From Verrucomicrobiales bacterium (GTDB taxonomy: Bacteria; Verrucomicrobiota; Verrucomicrobiia; Limisphaerales; UBA9464): 64,000 bases of DNA. The DNA is taken from positions 27,023 to 91,022 of the forward strand of contig JAIYBC010000012.1 in NCBI GenBank assembly GCA_027488845.1, given 5' to 3'. The translations under genes were made by a program, and so were the position numbers. The notes beneath the pieces were generated by a model, which was not told the origin of the DNA, ran no database searches, and saw only the letters and a list, made by a program, of their open reading frames with translations. Shown here one piece after another: positions 52,343 through 60,802 of the stretch (position 1 is the stretch's first letter; every line of letters begins with the position of its first letter).

Positions 52343-55297
52343 TTAAGCGTTCGAATCGACAATCTCGTAGCTGATGGTGAGGCGGACGAAGACGGCAGAG
52401 GACAGGTTGACCCAAAGCGCGCCGCCAACCGAGAAACGGCCGGCGAGCGCGACGTCCTGCAACCCGAGGTTCAGTGCCTGCGCGTTGACGATCTGTGTTC
52501 CGCCGGAGGCGGTTCCAATCGACAGGGTGACGGGATTCGCCGCCCACGCGGTGATGCTAGTGATGCGAGCATTCGCCGGAATGCCTGCCGCAATCTGGGT
52601 GTTTCCAGACGTGCTTGTGGAGTGCCGGACCTGGCCCTCACGCCGAGGCGAAACGTGCTCGTAGGGCGCAATCAGCGTCGCGTGGAAACCATTGCCGGAC
52701 AGGTCATGCGCTTGGCCGCCAACCCCCACACCGAAGTCGAGGTCGATGATGGCACCCAAGCGGGTAACAACCACGTTCCGGATGTAAATGAGGTCGGTTC
52801 CGTTTCCGGCAAAGGTGAAGGCTCCCGAAGCATTGCACAGGTACCACGCAATGGCGCCGTTTGAACCAACGGCCGCGAGGTCTTCGATTTCGACCGACAA
52901 CGTAGTCCACGTATCGGCTGGAAGCTGTACGGTTCGATCAGCAGCGGGGGGAGTGTTCGACTGATTGAAGTGCTGCCAAAGGACACCCGTAACGACCGTG
53001 TTCGATGCGGGGCGATAGAAGTCTGCGGTAACCCTGACACGCTTGGACCTCGGCAGCCCTGCGGCGCGAGAAGCGATGTGGACTCCGGTCGAGCTGTCCA
53101 CGACGACCCGCAGGTTGTTGTCCTGCCCTCCGATTCCATCAATGTTGCCCGTCAACGTGACGCCGTTGGCCCCCCAAGTGTCCGTTCCGGCCGAAAAGTC
53201 GGACGAGTAGACTGGTGCAATCAGCGCCCCCTGCAACGCCGTCGGAAGCCGTCCATGGACAGCCAGAAAGGCTCGGTCCGCGTCGTTAAGTCGATGGGCG
53301 CAGAGCCAAGCGCGGCAGATAATGTCGTTGTGTCGCTGTGCGGCAACGTAGGCACCACCAAACCGAAGGCCGGAGGACGTGGTGATCGAGTTGGCGAAGT
53401 TCGCGTGGGTTCCCGAGCCAACGAGCACCCCGTTGACCCACATGGTCAGAGTCGTACCGACCCGCTCAACGACAACGGTGGCAATCGTGCCAAGGAGACT
53501 TGGAGCGATGGTGCCAAGGCGAACGACGGCGCCGCCCTGACAGTCCACGTCCATGTTGCCCTGACCGTCAGGATGGCGAATGAGGAAGGTCGGCCCCGGT
53601 TCGACCAATAGCATGGAGGCTCCAGTGGCCACCGAAATCAGTCGGAGTTGGACGGCAATGGTGAAGTCCCCAGTGCCAATATCGACCGGGAACGACTGCT
53701 GCGTCAGCGGGTTGTTCAACGCTTGGTCCGCGATCACCCGCAGACCCCGAATCGGATCACGCGCAGCCATGGTGCGAAGGGAGTGCCCTGCCACACGTAG
53801 GTCACCACCACGTCCACGAAGCACATTGGCCGGACCGCCCACGCCGATGGCCCACTCGTCGTCATTCAGGACGTCGGCTTCGCCAACCATCACGCGCCGA
53901 ACGCGGCCGGTCGAATCCCGCTGGGCGGTGAACTCGTTCGCCGGGAGAATGACCTCATGGTCCGGATCCCGCGTGCCCCGGTAGATGGCCCACTGGGACG
54001 TGGCGCCGGCAGTGCCGGAGAAGCTCCGGAGTCCGATGTTCCGCAGGTCGCGGACGCGGATGACGGCAACGGTCGTGGAGCGGACCTCCTCGACGTGGCC
54101 AGAGTGGAACCCGTTCCAGCCTCCGGTGAGTCCCGTCATGCCTTCCATCAGGACGCACACGTTCTCGCCACGGGCCAGCCCGTGCGCCGTGCTCCACGTC
54201 GCGATGAGTTGGTCGGTGGGGCCGGCGGTGTCGCGAGCGAGCGAGACCTTGTTCGCGTCGTTGATGATGGCCCCAGCCTGCGGGACCTGCACCCGCCAGT
54301 CGGCGTTCTGGGTCGAGACGTCGGCCGCCTGCGAGGCGTTCCAGTGGTTCGCGTCGAGGCCGAACAGGTCGATCTGGGTTTCCCACGTGTTCGTCGCTGC
54401 GCCGGGCGCGTTGAGCGCATTCGCGGAGACCACGGTGCCCGAGTAGGCCGCCGCCTCGATGCCGGCGACCTTGCGGTCAACGCGGAGGACCAGCTTGGTC
54501 CCGGTGGTCAACGAGGCTTGAGAAGCGGTGTAACGGACCTTGACCCGCAGCGTCCAAGACGGGCTCGCCGGAGTGCCTCCGCCGATGGTCGAAATGGAGT
54601 GCTCGGAGCCGAGGTCGGTGAACAGGATCGGGGCCTCGAACCCGTGCAGGTTGTGGATCGAGGTGCCATCGGTGCGGGCGGTGTAGATGAGTTGCCCAGA
54701 CCAGCCGGCCGTGTTGTTTGCCGGGCCGTTCGGATTGAGGATCCGCTGCTTGAGGTGCGAGTGGTCCGCAAGGCTCGCGAATCCGTTCGGGATGCCGGAG
54801 CCGATGGTCGCGGTGTGATAGAAGATCGGCGACCCTTGGATGACCGGATGGATGCCGATGTTCCCGGCGCCAGTGGTCGAATCCAGCACGGCGAACGTGT
54901 TGCCGTTCCAACTGAACGCGCCGCCGCCGGAGAGTCCCGCCTGCGCGACGATCTGCTCGAACTGCGCGACGACCTGAAACCACGACCGGTTGTTCGTGCT
55001 GGCGTGGTAGTCCTCGGGCAGGACGTCGCCGTCAGCGCCAGCGCGAAGCTGGTAGGTCTGCAACACCCCACCGATGAGGAGGCGCCGGACCGTGTTCGTC
55101 GGGATCCCGACGGTGGCCACCTTGTCGAACGCCGTTGCCTCACCGCCGATGAGCGAGGTGATGGAGGCGTCGAAGTCGCCGAGGGCCGACACGGCCACCT
55201 TGACGAGCGCCCCGTCCGGCATCTGAACAGGGATGTACGCGAGCGCCGGGATTGCGGCGGGTGCGGCGGGAAGGTATTTGATCTCGGAGTCAGGCAT
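52343..55297 (-). CDS. Large phage structural protein with LamG-like lectin domain
   Basis: A 984-residue protein. Residues about 530-685 show a concanavalin/LamG-type jelly roll (FPVDIGTGDFTIAVQLRLIS, WVNGVLVGSGTHANFANSI, YVAAQRHNDIICRAWLCAHRL), followed by beta domains (about 700-984) like carbohydrate-binding modules. N-terminal part has IQGSPIFYHTATIGSG-type beta-helix features seen in tail fibres. It is probably a receptor-binding or fibre protein. Its position between the tail tube and the tape measure genes is unusual for siphophages, where fibres come last. Confidence 0.7.
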   Translation of the reverse strand: MPDSEIKYLPAAPAAIPALAYIPVQMPDGALVKVAVSALGDFDASITSLIGGEATAFDKVATVGIPTNTVRRLLIGGVLQTYQLRAGADGDVLPEDYHASTNNRSWFQVVAQFEQIVAQAGLSGGGAFSWNGNTFAVLDSTTGAGNIGIHPVIQGSPIFYHTATIGSGIPNGFASLADHSHLKQRILNPNGPANNTAGWSGQLIYTARTDGTSIHNLHGFEAPILFTDLGSEHSISTIGGGTPASPSWTLRVKVRYTASQASLTTGTKLVLRVDRKVAGIEAAAYSGTVVSANALNAPGAATNTWETQIDLFGLDANHWNASQAADVSTQNADWRVQVPQAGAIINDANKVSLARDTAGPTDQLIATWSTAHGLARGENVCVLMEGMTGLTGGWNGFHSGHVEEVRSTTVAVIRVRDLRNIGLRSFSGTAGATSQWAIYRGTRDPDHEVILPANEFTAQRDSTGRVRRVMVGEADVLNDDEWAIGVGGPANVLRGRGGDLRVAGHSLRTMAARDPIRGLRVIADQALNNPLTQQSFPVDIGTGDFTIAVQLRLISVATGASMLLVEPGPTFLIRHPDGQGNMDVDCQGGAVVRLGTIAPSLLGTIATVVVERVGTTLTMWVNGVLVGSGTHANFANSITTSSGLRFGGAYVAAQRHNDIICRAWLCAHRLNDADRAFLAVHGRLPTALQGALIAPVYSSDFSAGTDTWGANGVTLTGNIDGIGGQDNNLRVVVDSSTGVHIASRAAGLPRSKRVRVTADFYRPASNTVVTGVLWQHFNQSNTPPAADRTVQLPADTWTTLSVEIEDLAAVGSNGAIAWYLCNASGAFTFAGNGTDLIYIRNVVVTRLGAIIDLDFGVGVGGQAHDLSGNGFHATLIAPYEHVSPRREGQVRHSTSTSGNTQIAAGIPANARITSITAWAANPVTLSIGTASGGTQIVNAQALNLGLQDVALAGRFSVGGALWVNLSSAVFVRLTISYEIVDSNA

Positions 55298-55309
55298 AGT
55301 GGGCGTGGG

Positions 55310-55903
55310 TCAGATGATTCCGGTGAGCTTGGAGCCGTCGGCTTGCTTGATGCCGGCGATGCGGATGGTGATCCCGATGGGGACGTAATCCGGTACGAGG
55401 TGGGTTCCGACTTCGGTTCCGGTGGATGCTTCGAGCGGATACAGGTCGAGCGGTGCAGAGATGCCGGGATCCACAGTCGCGGGAGCGGATCCCGTGGGAG
55501 CGGTGATTCCGGTTCCGACCTCGGACGGAGTCTGCCCGGCCCAGTACGAGGCGCGGGTGAAGGTCATCGCCGGAAAGGTCCCGGTGTATGTCCAGGTCCC
55601 CGCGTAGTCCCCATCCGAGACGATGACCTTTTTCCCGGTCTCGAAGTCGTCCTCGTCGTTGGCGTCCAACGGCCGGTACCAGCCATCCTCAACGCCGTAG
55701 TCCACGACGAAGATGCCGCTGCCGACGATGCTGGTGACGGCCGCCACGCGGTTCTCGTCGAACAGGAGGAAGCGGTCGCCGGTGTTGAGCTGGACGCCCT
55801 GGACAAAGGACCCACCGAGGACGAACGACTCCAGGTCCGGCAGGTCAGAGATCCGCCGGAACGCCACCTTGACCGGAGTCCAGAATGGATTCGTGAGGGA
55901 CAT
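55310..55903 (-). CDS. Phage structural protein of unknown function downstream of the tail tube
   Basis: A 197-residue beta-rich protein (FWTPVKVAFRRISDLPDLESFVL..., with VVDYGVEDGWYRPLDANDEDDF and a hydrophobic C-terminal strand). It begins 6 bp after the tail-tube-candidate gene and ends 12 bp before the lectin-like gene. Could be an adapter between tail and fibre, unproven. Confidence 0.55.
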   Translation of the reverse strand: MSLTNPFWTPVKVAFRRISDLPDLESFVLGGSFVQGVQLNTGDRFLLFDENRVAAVTSIVGSGIFVVDYGVEDGWYRPLDANDEDDFETGKKVIVSDGDYAGTWTYTGTFPAMTFTRASYWAGQTPSEVGTGITAPTGSAPATVDPGISAPLDLYPLEASTGTEVGTHLVPDYVPIGITIRIAGIKQADGSKLTGII

Positions 55904-55909
55904 CTAGGC

Positions 55910-56407
55910 TCAGGCGAAGTTGCTCAGAGAGCCGGTGTTGAGGGGGTTCTCGATGACCATGCCCTCGACGTCGTGGGTGACGAGCTGCTTGCCGCCCAGC
56001 GTTGCTCCGGCGGGCACGTCGATGGCGCAGAACACCTCGCAGTTCAGGACCAAGACGTCGTTCTGGTCGTAGGCCTGGAACTTCGCCCACCCCTTCACCA
56101 AGCCACCCTCCAGCGGGTTGAACTGAACGTTCGTGCCAGCAGTGAGCGGCAGGCTCTGCAGGATGAGTTGCCAGAACAGCGGGTCCGGCTGCTTCAACTT
56201 AACGGTGAAGTCCATCTTTCGTCCCGCCTCAATCACGTCGACGCGACCCATGCGGCCGGGAAGCGGCCCCTCCTGCTCGATCTTGTCCTTGGTCGGCTTG
56301 AGGGCGAGCGTGTCAACGATCCCCCGCTTGATCCAAGAGGTCGGCTTCGTCGACGGAACGCCGGCGTTGAAGTAGAAGTGGATTCCGAGGGCCTGATTTT
56401 GGGGCAT
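55910..56407 (-). CDS. Phage major tail tube protein candidate
   Basis: A 165-residue beta-rich protein with AGRKMDFTVKLKQPDPLFWQLILQSLPLTAGTNVQFNPLEGGLVKGWAKFQAYDQND, consistent with the gpV/tail-tube beta barrel. It follows the tail terminator-like gene by 3 bp and precedes the structural gene above. Name given from position and size. Confidence 0.55.
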   Translation of the reverse strand: MPQNQALGIHFYFNAGVPSTKPTSWIKRGIVDTLALKPTKDKIEQEGPLPGRMGRVDVIEAGRKMDFTVKLKQPDPLFWQLILQSLPLTAGTNVQFNPLEGGLVKGWAKFQAYDQNDVLVLNCEVFCAIDVPAGATLGGKQLVTHDVEGMVIENPLNTGSLSNFA

Positions 56408-56410
56408 AGG

Positions 56411-56902
56411 TCAGAGGGCTTGGAAGGGGACGCTGATCTGGAAGTTGACGATCCGGCGCCACACGCCGCCCTCCATCTCGAGGTCGGTGAACGGCGGGCT
56501 CTGAAGCGAGAAGCCGTCCAGACAAGCTCCCGCTCCCTTGGCCACGACGGCCGAAATGATGGTCTCGACGGCTTGAAGGCCGGTCATGCCGACGCCGCCA
56601 TCGGCGACGCTCCGACGGGCCTTCTGGACGTTCTCCTCGACGATCACATGGACCGTCACGTCGTACAGGCCAGCGCCGGCGCCGAGGTCCGCGATCTGGT
56701 CGACGACCGAAGTCGGCTGGGGGCTCCAGACGCACACGAACAGCCCGCGGGAGTTCAGCACCTTCTCGCGACCGTCGATCTTCGGATACGTGCCGTCCTC
56801 CGCCTGGATGATGAGGCTGGCGGCGTTGTCCGGGAGCGCCGCGAACGCGGGCACGGCACGAAGAGCCGCCACAATGAAGTCTTGGATCTCGGAGAGCTTC
56901 AC
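56411..56902 (-). CDS. Phage tail terminator-like protein
   Basis: A 163-residue alpha/beta protein (MKLSEIQDFIVAALRAVPAFAALPDNA..., GLFVCVWSPQP, YDVTVHVIVEENVQKARRS), size and fold pattern like gpU/gp37 tail terminators. It starts with GTG at 56902, overlapping the previous stop by 4 bp. Function inferred from order (after the gp10-like head-tail protein, before the tube). Confidence 0.55.
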   Translation of the reverse strand: MKLSEIQDFIVAALRAVPAFAALPDNAASLIIQAEDGTYPKIDGREKVLNSRGLFVCVWSPQPTSVVDQIADLGAGAGLYDVTVHVIVEENVQKARRSVADGGVGMTGLQAVETIISAVVAKGAGACLDGFSLQSPPFTDLEMEGGVWRRIVNFQISVPFQAL

Positions 56903-57681
56903 TTGGTCACCCCTTTCATGGCGATGGCCAGCCGACCGCGCATCCGGCGGGTGATCCCTTCGGCAATGTCGCGCCCGCCGGACCGCATGGCCCCGCCGAT
57001 GACCCGCTTCGCCTCCTCCCCGTCACCGGCCCACGGCGAGAAGTTCCGCGAGCGGACGAAAGCGCGGACCGGATCCCGGGACTTGTCCTCGAAGGCGCCC
57101 TGCCCTTGATGGCGGCGGATGTAGGCCGACACCGATCCTTGGAGTCCGGTCATTGCCGGCGCCCAACCAGCGCGGCCCATTCCGACGTTCCGCTTCTTCT
57201 TCTGGACGTACTTCTCGACCGCGTCCCCATCCAGGGTCGCAGCGCCGAGCCGCCGGGACATTCCCCCGCTGACACGCCCCTTGCTGTCCCGGGCCCTGCG
57301 GTGCATCCACGGCGAGAACGGGCGCACCTCTTTGATGGCGATGACCTTTCCGTCGACCCGCGCACCAACCAGCCTCTTCGGGGTCTGTGCGATAGCCTCG
57401 TTCAGGCCTTCAAGGTCGCGGGCCTCCGCGAGCGCACGCAGCCGCGGAGAGAAGAACGCTTCCGGAGTGATGGGCCGAATCGCACGGCGGACGTCGCGGG
57501 CGACGACATCTTCCATCGCCTTCTTCCCGCCCTGGTGAGGCGTGAAGCGGATCGCGCGGCCGATCACCTTGCGGCCGGTCTCGAAGAGCGAATCCTTGAC
57601 CGCGCTCCCCTTGGAGTCGGCCCACGCCTTGAGCTGCGCCGCCTTGGCTCCTGCCCCACTGGTTGTCTGGATCGCGTTCAC
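56899..57681 (-). CDS. Phage HK97 gp10-like head-tail connection protein
   Basis: A 260-residue basic, helical protein (GAKAAQLKAWADSKGSAVKDSLFETGRKVIGRAIRFTPHQGGKKAMEDVVA, later RRARDSKGRVSGGMSRRLGAATL). N-terminal features resemble HK97 gp10/minor tail Z-type proteins, but it is longer than usual. Start GTG at 57681 overlaps the previous stop. Role from position between head completion and tail terminator. Confidence 0.55.
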   Translation of the reverse strand: MNAIQTTSGAGAKAAQLKAWADSKGSAVKDSLFETGRKVIGRAIRFTPHQGGKKAMEDVVARDVRRAIRPITPEAFFSPRLRALAEARDLEGLNEAIAQTPKRLVGARVDGKVIAIKEVRPFSPWMHRRARDSKGRVSGGMSRRLGAATLDGDAVEKYVQKKKRNVGMGRAGWAPAMTGLQGSVSAYIRRHQGQGAFEDKSRDPVRAFVRSRNFSPWAGDGEEAKRVIGGAMRSGGRDIAEGITRRMRGRLAIAMKGVTK

Positions 57682-58010
57682 GTCGGCTGGCTCGTCTCGA
57701 CCGGGAACCGCACCGCGATGTCGATGGGCACGTCCCGGACTTCGGTCACGCGGTGGAGTACACCGCCCTCTTGTTCGAAGGCCTGCCCGATGGTTGGGCC
57801 GGTGTAGCCCGCCGCAGTCAGGTCTTCGCGTAGAACGGCGAGGATTCCGGATGCCCGGTCAGCCTCGCCTTGCACGTACTGCCCCGACTGGGGCGGCTGG
57901 GTGTCCATCAGGGCGGAAACCCACGGTAGATTGCCGACACGAACCCGAATCCCTCGAACCCCGAGCGAGGCCCGGAAGCCTTCGGTGCGGAGCTGCTGGG
58001 CTTCGGTCAT
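57678..58010 (-). CDS. Phage head-tail joining-like protein
   Basis: A 110-residue protein (MTEAQQLRTEGFRASLGVRGIRVRVGN..., then HRVTEVRDVPIDIAVRFPVE). Its size and position between the capsid region and the gp10-like gene fit a head-closure or joining protein (gpFII-like). It is 2 bp from the preceding gene and overlaps the next. No firm family. Confidence 0.55.
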   Translation of the reverse strand: MTEAQQLRTEGFRASLGVRGIRVRVGNLPWVSALMDTQPPQSGQYVQGEADRASGILAVLREDLTAAGYTGPTIGQAFEQEGGVLHRVTEVRDVPIDIAVRFPVETSQPT

Positions 58011-58012
58011 TG

Positions 58013-58489
58013 TTAGCGGCGACCGCCCTTGCCCTTACCCTTGGCGGGCTTGGAGGGCGCGACATCGTCGGTGTCGTCATCCGGAGGCGGGACCTCGCCT
58101 TCGACCGGGGCGGGATCGCCGTCGGCTTCGGGCCTGGCATCGCCCTCGACGCCAGCGTCACCGACGGGGGCCTGGGAAGGCTCAGCGGCGGCCTCCGGCG
58201 GGGGCGTGGTGACCTCGGGAACGCTGGCCGGGGCCGAAACCGTGGCCGAAGGCGTGGCGGGCTTGGAGGGCGCGACGGCCTCGACCGGCACCGGCTTGAA
58301 CCGGTGCTTGGCGGTGATACCGCCATCGCTCTGCCACAGCTCCAGGGACTCCCACTTGTCGTGGTTGTCGCCAGCCAAGCGCAGGCGCTTGAACTCCGCA
58401 CGCTGCTCGTCGAGCGGCGTCTCCCGCCCCCGAAGGAGTTCGGTGATCTCGCCGCCGATGTGGACCGCGATGAGTAGGGCTGTACGCAT
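58013..58489 (-). CDS. Phage protein with acidic Pro/Ala-rich C-terminus, downstream of capsid
   Basis: A 158-residue protein: an ordered N-terminus (MRTALLIAVHIGGEITELLRGRETPLDEQRAEFKRLRLAG, WESLELW) and a disordered tail of Pro, Ala, Glu and Asp with a final basic KGKGKGGRR. It follows the major capsid gene by 27 bp. Could be a decoration or accessory protein; disorder makes homology hard to judge. Confidence 0.55.
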   Translation of the reverse strand: MRTALLIAVHIGGEITELLRGRETPLDEQRAEFKRLRLAGDNHDKWESLELWQSDGGITAKHRFKPVPVEAVAPSKPATPSATVSAPASVPEVTTPPPEAAAEPSQAPVGDAGVEGDARPEADGDPAPVEGEVPPPDDDTDDVAPSKPAKGKGKGGRR

Positions 58490-58516
58490 GAGCGATGACG
58501 GTTCGGTGCCTCAGCC

Positions 58517-59431
58517 TTACGGCTTGGTGATGCGCTTCAGCGCAGCGGCCTCGCCGACGTTGAAGCCGTAGTTGCACTCGATGACCTCGTACACCGTGTC
58601 CAGCTTCGGGTCGGCGAACTGGCGGTATTCGAGCGAGAGCCCGGTGTCCGGATCGGTGATGATCTGGTAGTCGACGACCTTGCCGAGGCCCGGGTGGGGC
58701 TTGATCGGCGCGAAGGCGCAGAGGATGGCGGACGGGTAGATCGCCGCGCCGACGACCTTTTCCGCGCCGTTGTCGGGCAGGAGTGAAACTTCGTACGGCT
58801 TGAATCCGGCGACGAGGCCGTCAACGGAACCGTCCCGCACAGCCCCCGGGGAACCGTAGTTCTGATTCCCGAGGCGGGTGTCCTTGTGGAGGTTTTCGAA
58901 GTAGGCGCCGTCGAGGATCAGGCTTCGCGGAACCTTGGGCCAGTTGGCCTCACCGCAAAGGCGGCGGAGGGACGATACTTCGTCGAAGTCGAACGCCGAC
59001 GCGGCGCCCGCGGCGATGGTGGTGCCCGGATAGTTGGCGGCGGTGACCAGCGTCCACATGTCCGCGAGGACATCGTCGGCGAGCTTCTCGGCCTCCAGCT
59101 TGATGAATTCCTCCTGACTCAGGAACGGCTGCCGGTTCCAGTCGTCGGAAGTGAACGCCACGCCGCGGAACTTCCGCTTGTTCACGATGACGTCCCTCAC
59201 CTGGAGGGCCTGGTTCTGGCCGATGACATAGCCGGTGACCGGGTTCCAGTCGGTGCTGGCGCCGGACGCCAACGGAAAATAGGGCACGCCGACCTTGTTG
59301 GTGCCCTCAAGGGGCACGTTCTCGAACTTCCGGGCAAACGCCATGACCGGAAGGATGCGGTTCTTGAAGGCGCGCATACCCTGCCGCAGCAGGACGTCAC
59401 GCTTTAGGCCAGAGGGAACGGTGATTGCCAT
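58517..59431 (-). CDS. Phage major capsid protein candidate
   Basis: A 304-residue protein (MAITVPSGLKRDVLLRQGMRAF...) with the beta-rich middle and PKVPRSLILDGAYFENL, ADPKLDTVYEVIECNYGFNVGEAAALKRI end, consistent with a HK97-fold major head protein of the lambda gpE/P22-like class. It lies after the scaffold-like gene and before head-completion genes. About 300 residues suits a mid-size capsid. The ATG at 59431 is followed by a normal frame. Confidence 0.75.
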   Translation of the reverse strand: MAITVPSGLKRDVLLRQGMRAFKNRILPVMAFARKFENVPLEGTNKVGVPYFPLASGASTDWNPVTGYVIGQNQALQVRDVIVNKRKFRGVAFTSDDWNRQPFLSQEEFIKLEAEKLADDVLADMWTLVTAANYPGTTIAAGAASAFDFDEVSSLRRLCGEANWPKVPRSLILDGAYFENLHKDTRLGNQNYGSPGAVRDGSVDGLVAGFKPYEVSLLPDNGAEKVVGAAIYPSAILCAFAPIKPHPGLGKVVDYQIITDPDTGLSLEYRQFADPKLDTVYEVIECNYGFNVGEAAALKRITKP

Positions 59432-59457
59432 AGGTCAGGTCTCGAAGAGGTTGCGGG

Positions 59458-59877
59458 TCAGCGGGTGTTGAGGATCTTCCGGAAGCGGTCGCCGTTCTTC
59501 TCGATGAACTCGGCCTTGGCCTTCGGATCGGTGATGGCGGTGTAGGCCGCGACAAGCTGCTCGTCGGAGGTCTCGCCCTTCAGGTCCTTGCCTGTGGTCT
59601 CGGGGGCCTCGGCGCGGATCCCGCGCTTGGCCAACTCGGCGGCTACCTTGCCGTCGAAGTCCTTCTGGGACGCCTTCAGCGTGTCGCGCTCAGTGGTCAG
59701 GGCCGTGAGGTCGGCGTTGGCCTTGTCGAGCTTGGCCTTCAGGTCAGCCACCTCAGACTGGGAAGCCGTCAGGAGGCCCTTGGTGGAATCGATCTGCGCC
59801 GTCAGGTCCTTGACCTGCCCGGCCAGCATCTCGTTCAGAGCCAGGATGTCCGCCTGGTCGGGTTTCTTGTCTGCCAT
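59458..59877 (-). CDS. Phage coiled-coil scaffold-like protein
   Basis: A 139-residue protein, mostly helix (MADKKPDQADILALNEMLAG..., VADLKAKLDKANADLTALTTERD), heptad-like and highly charged, with no Cys or Trp. The C-terminal helix (AKAEFIEKNGDRFRKILNTR) resembles scaffold-capsid interaction helices. It lies between the S49 protease and the capsid genes, the usual place for a scaffold. The ATG at 59877 was preferred over one at 59925. Confidence 0.7.
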   Translation of the reverse strand: MADKKPDQADILALNEMLAGQVKDLTAQIDSTKGLLTASQSEVADLKAKLDKANADLTALTTERDTLKASQKDFDGKVAAELAKRGIRAEAPETTGKDLKGETSDEQLVAAYTAITDPKAKAEFIEKNGDRFRKILNTR

Positions 59878-59955
59878 AGAGGCGAGGGGTGATCGGTTCA
59901 GATTGGGCGTGTTGCCCGTGTTCACAGAAACGCGGAACGCAGCAGTTGGACCCCG

Positions 59956-60798
59956 TCACACGCCGCGCCGCTTGGCCGCCTGCCGGGCCACGGAGAGCGC
60001 GAACTGGAAGTCGCCGATGCGGTCAACAAGGCCGAGGCCTTGGGCATCCTGCGCGGTGATCACCTGCCCCTTCATCGCGCCGTCCTTCACCTCGGGGCGC
60101 TTCGCCTTGACCATGTCGCGGAACATCGCGAACCCGGTGTCCGCGCGGCTCTGGAGGTAGGCCTCCCGCTCCTCGTTCATCGGGAGGATCGACTTCAGGG
60201 TTCCCTCCTTGTTGGTGAAGGTGTGGATCTTTACGCCGAGCCCCTTCAGGTACTCGGTCCAGTCCATGACGCTCAGAATCGTTCCGATGCTGCCGACCTG
60301 CGCGGAGCGGGTAGCGACGATCTCGGAAGCCTGGGAGGCGACCAGGTACCCGAGCGACGCGCACAGGCTTCCCGTCCACGCGATCACCGGTTTCCGGGTG
60401 TTCAGCTCCGAGACGGCGTCGGCGAACTCGATCCCGCCGGTCATCATGCCGCCGGGGGTGTCGAGGCGCAGGACAACCGCACTGACCTCGGGATCCGCGC
60501 CCATCTTCTGCACCTGCTCGGTCAGGAGCTCGAGGTCCTCGGCCTGCCCAATGAGCATCGACCATAGGTCCGGGTTCATCATCAGCGCGCCGGCAACGGG
60601 CAGAACCGCAACGCCGCCTGACGCGACGGAGTACTGGGGCGCAAGGGCGGCCTTGTACTTGGCGATGGCCGGGTGCGCGGCGCCCTGCACGTTGGCCGCC
60701 TTCTGGACGTCGTCGGCAGTCATCGACGCGAGCGCGATCAAGCGGTCCTCCAACATCATCGGGATGTCGGTGGAGAGGCGGAGAAGGAACGGGTTCAT
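59956..60798 (-). CDS. Phage S49/SppA-type head maturation protease
   Basis: A 280-residue serine protease. Seen are VAVLPVAGALMM, LRLDTPGGMMTGG and VIAWTGSLCASLGYLVASQASEIVAT, with Ser148 as the likely nucleophile, then the SVMDWTEYLKGLGVKIHTFTNKEG segment and the dimer-like end. In lambdoid phages (gpC) such a protease cuts scaffold and portal proteins during head assembly. It starts at the ATG at 60798, 4 bp after the portal stop. Catalytic Lys is not identified with certainty. Confidence 0.87.
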   Translation of the reverse strand: MNPFLLRLSTDIPMMLEDRLIALASMTADDVQKAANVQGAAHPAIAKYKAALAPQYSVASGGVAVLPVAGALMMNPDLWSMLIGQAEDLELLTEQVQKMGADPEVSAVVLRLDTPGGMMTGGIEFADAVSELNTRKPVIAWTGSLCASLGYLVASQASEIVATRSAQVGSIGTILSVMDWTEYLKGLGVKIHTFTNKEGTLKSILPMNEEREAYLQSRADTGFAMFRDMVKAKRPEVKDGAMKGQVITAQDAQGLGLVDRIGDFQFALSVARQAAKRRGV

Positions 60799-60802
60799 GG
60801 GT

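Noticed and set aside
53957..57109. Plus-strand open frame of 1050 codons across the phage tail genes
   Set aside because: It is antisense to several short, tightly overlapping phage genes with recognisable structure; its composition (Arg, Asp, Glu, Val, His) is that of a shadow frame.
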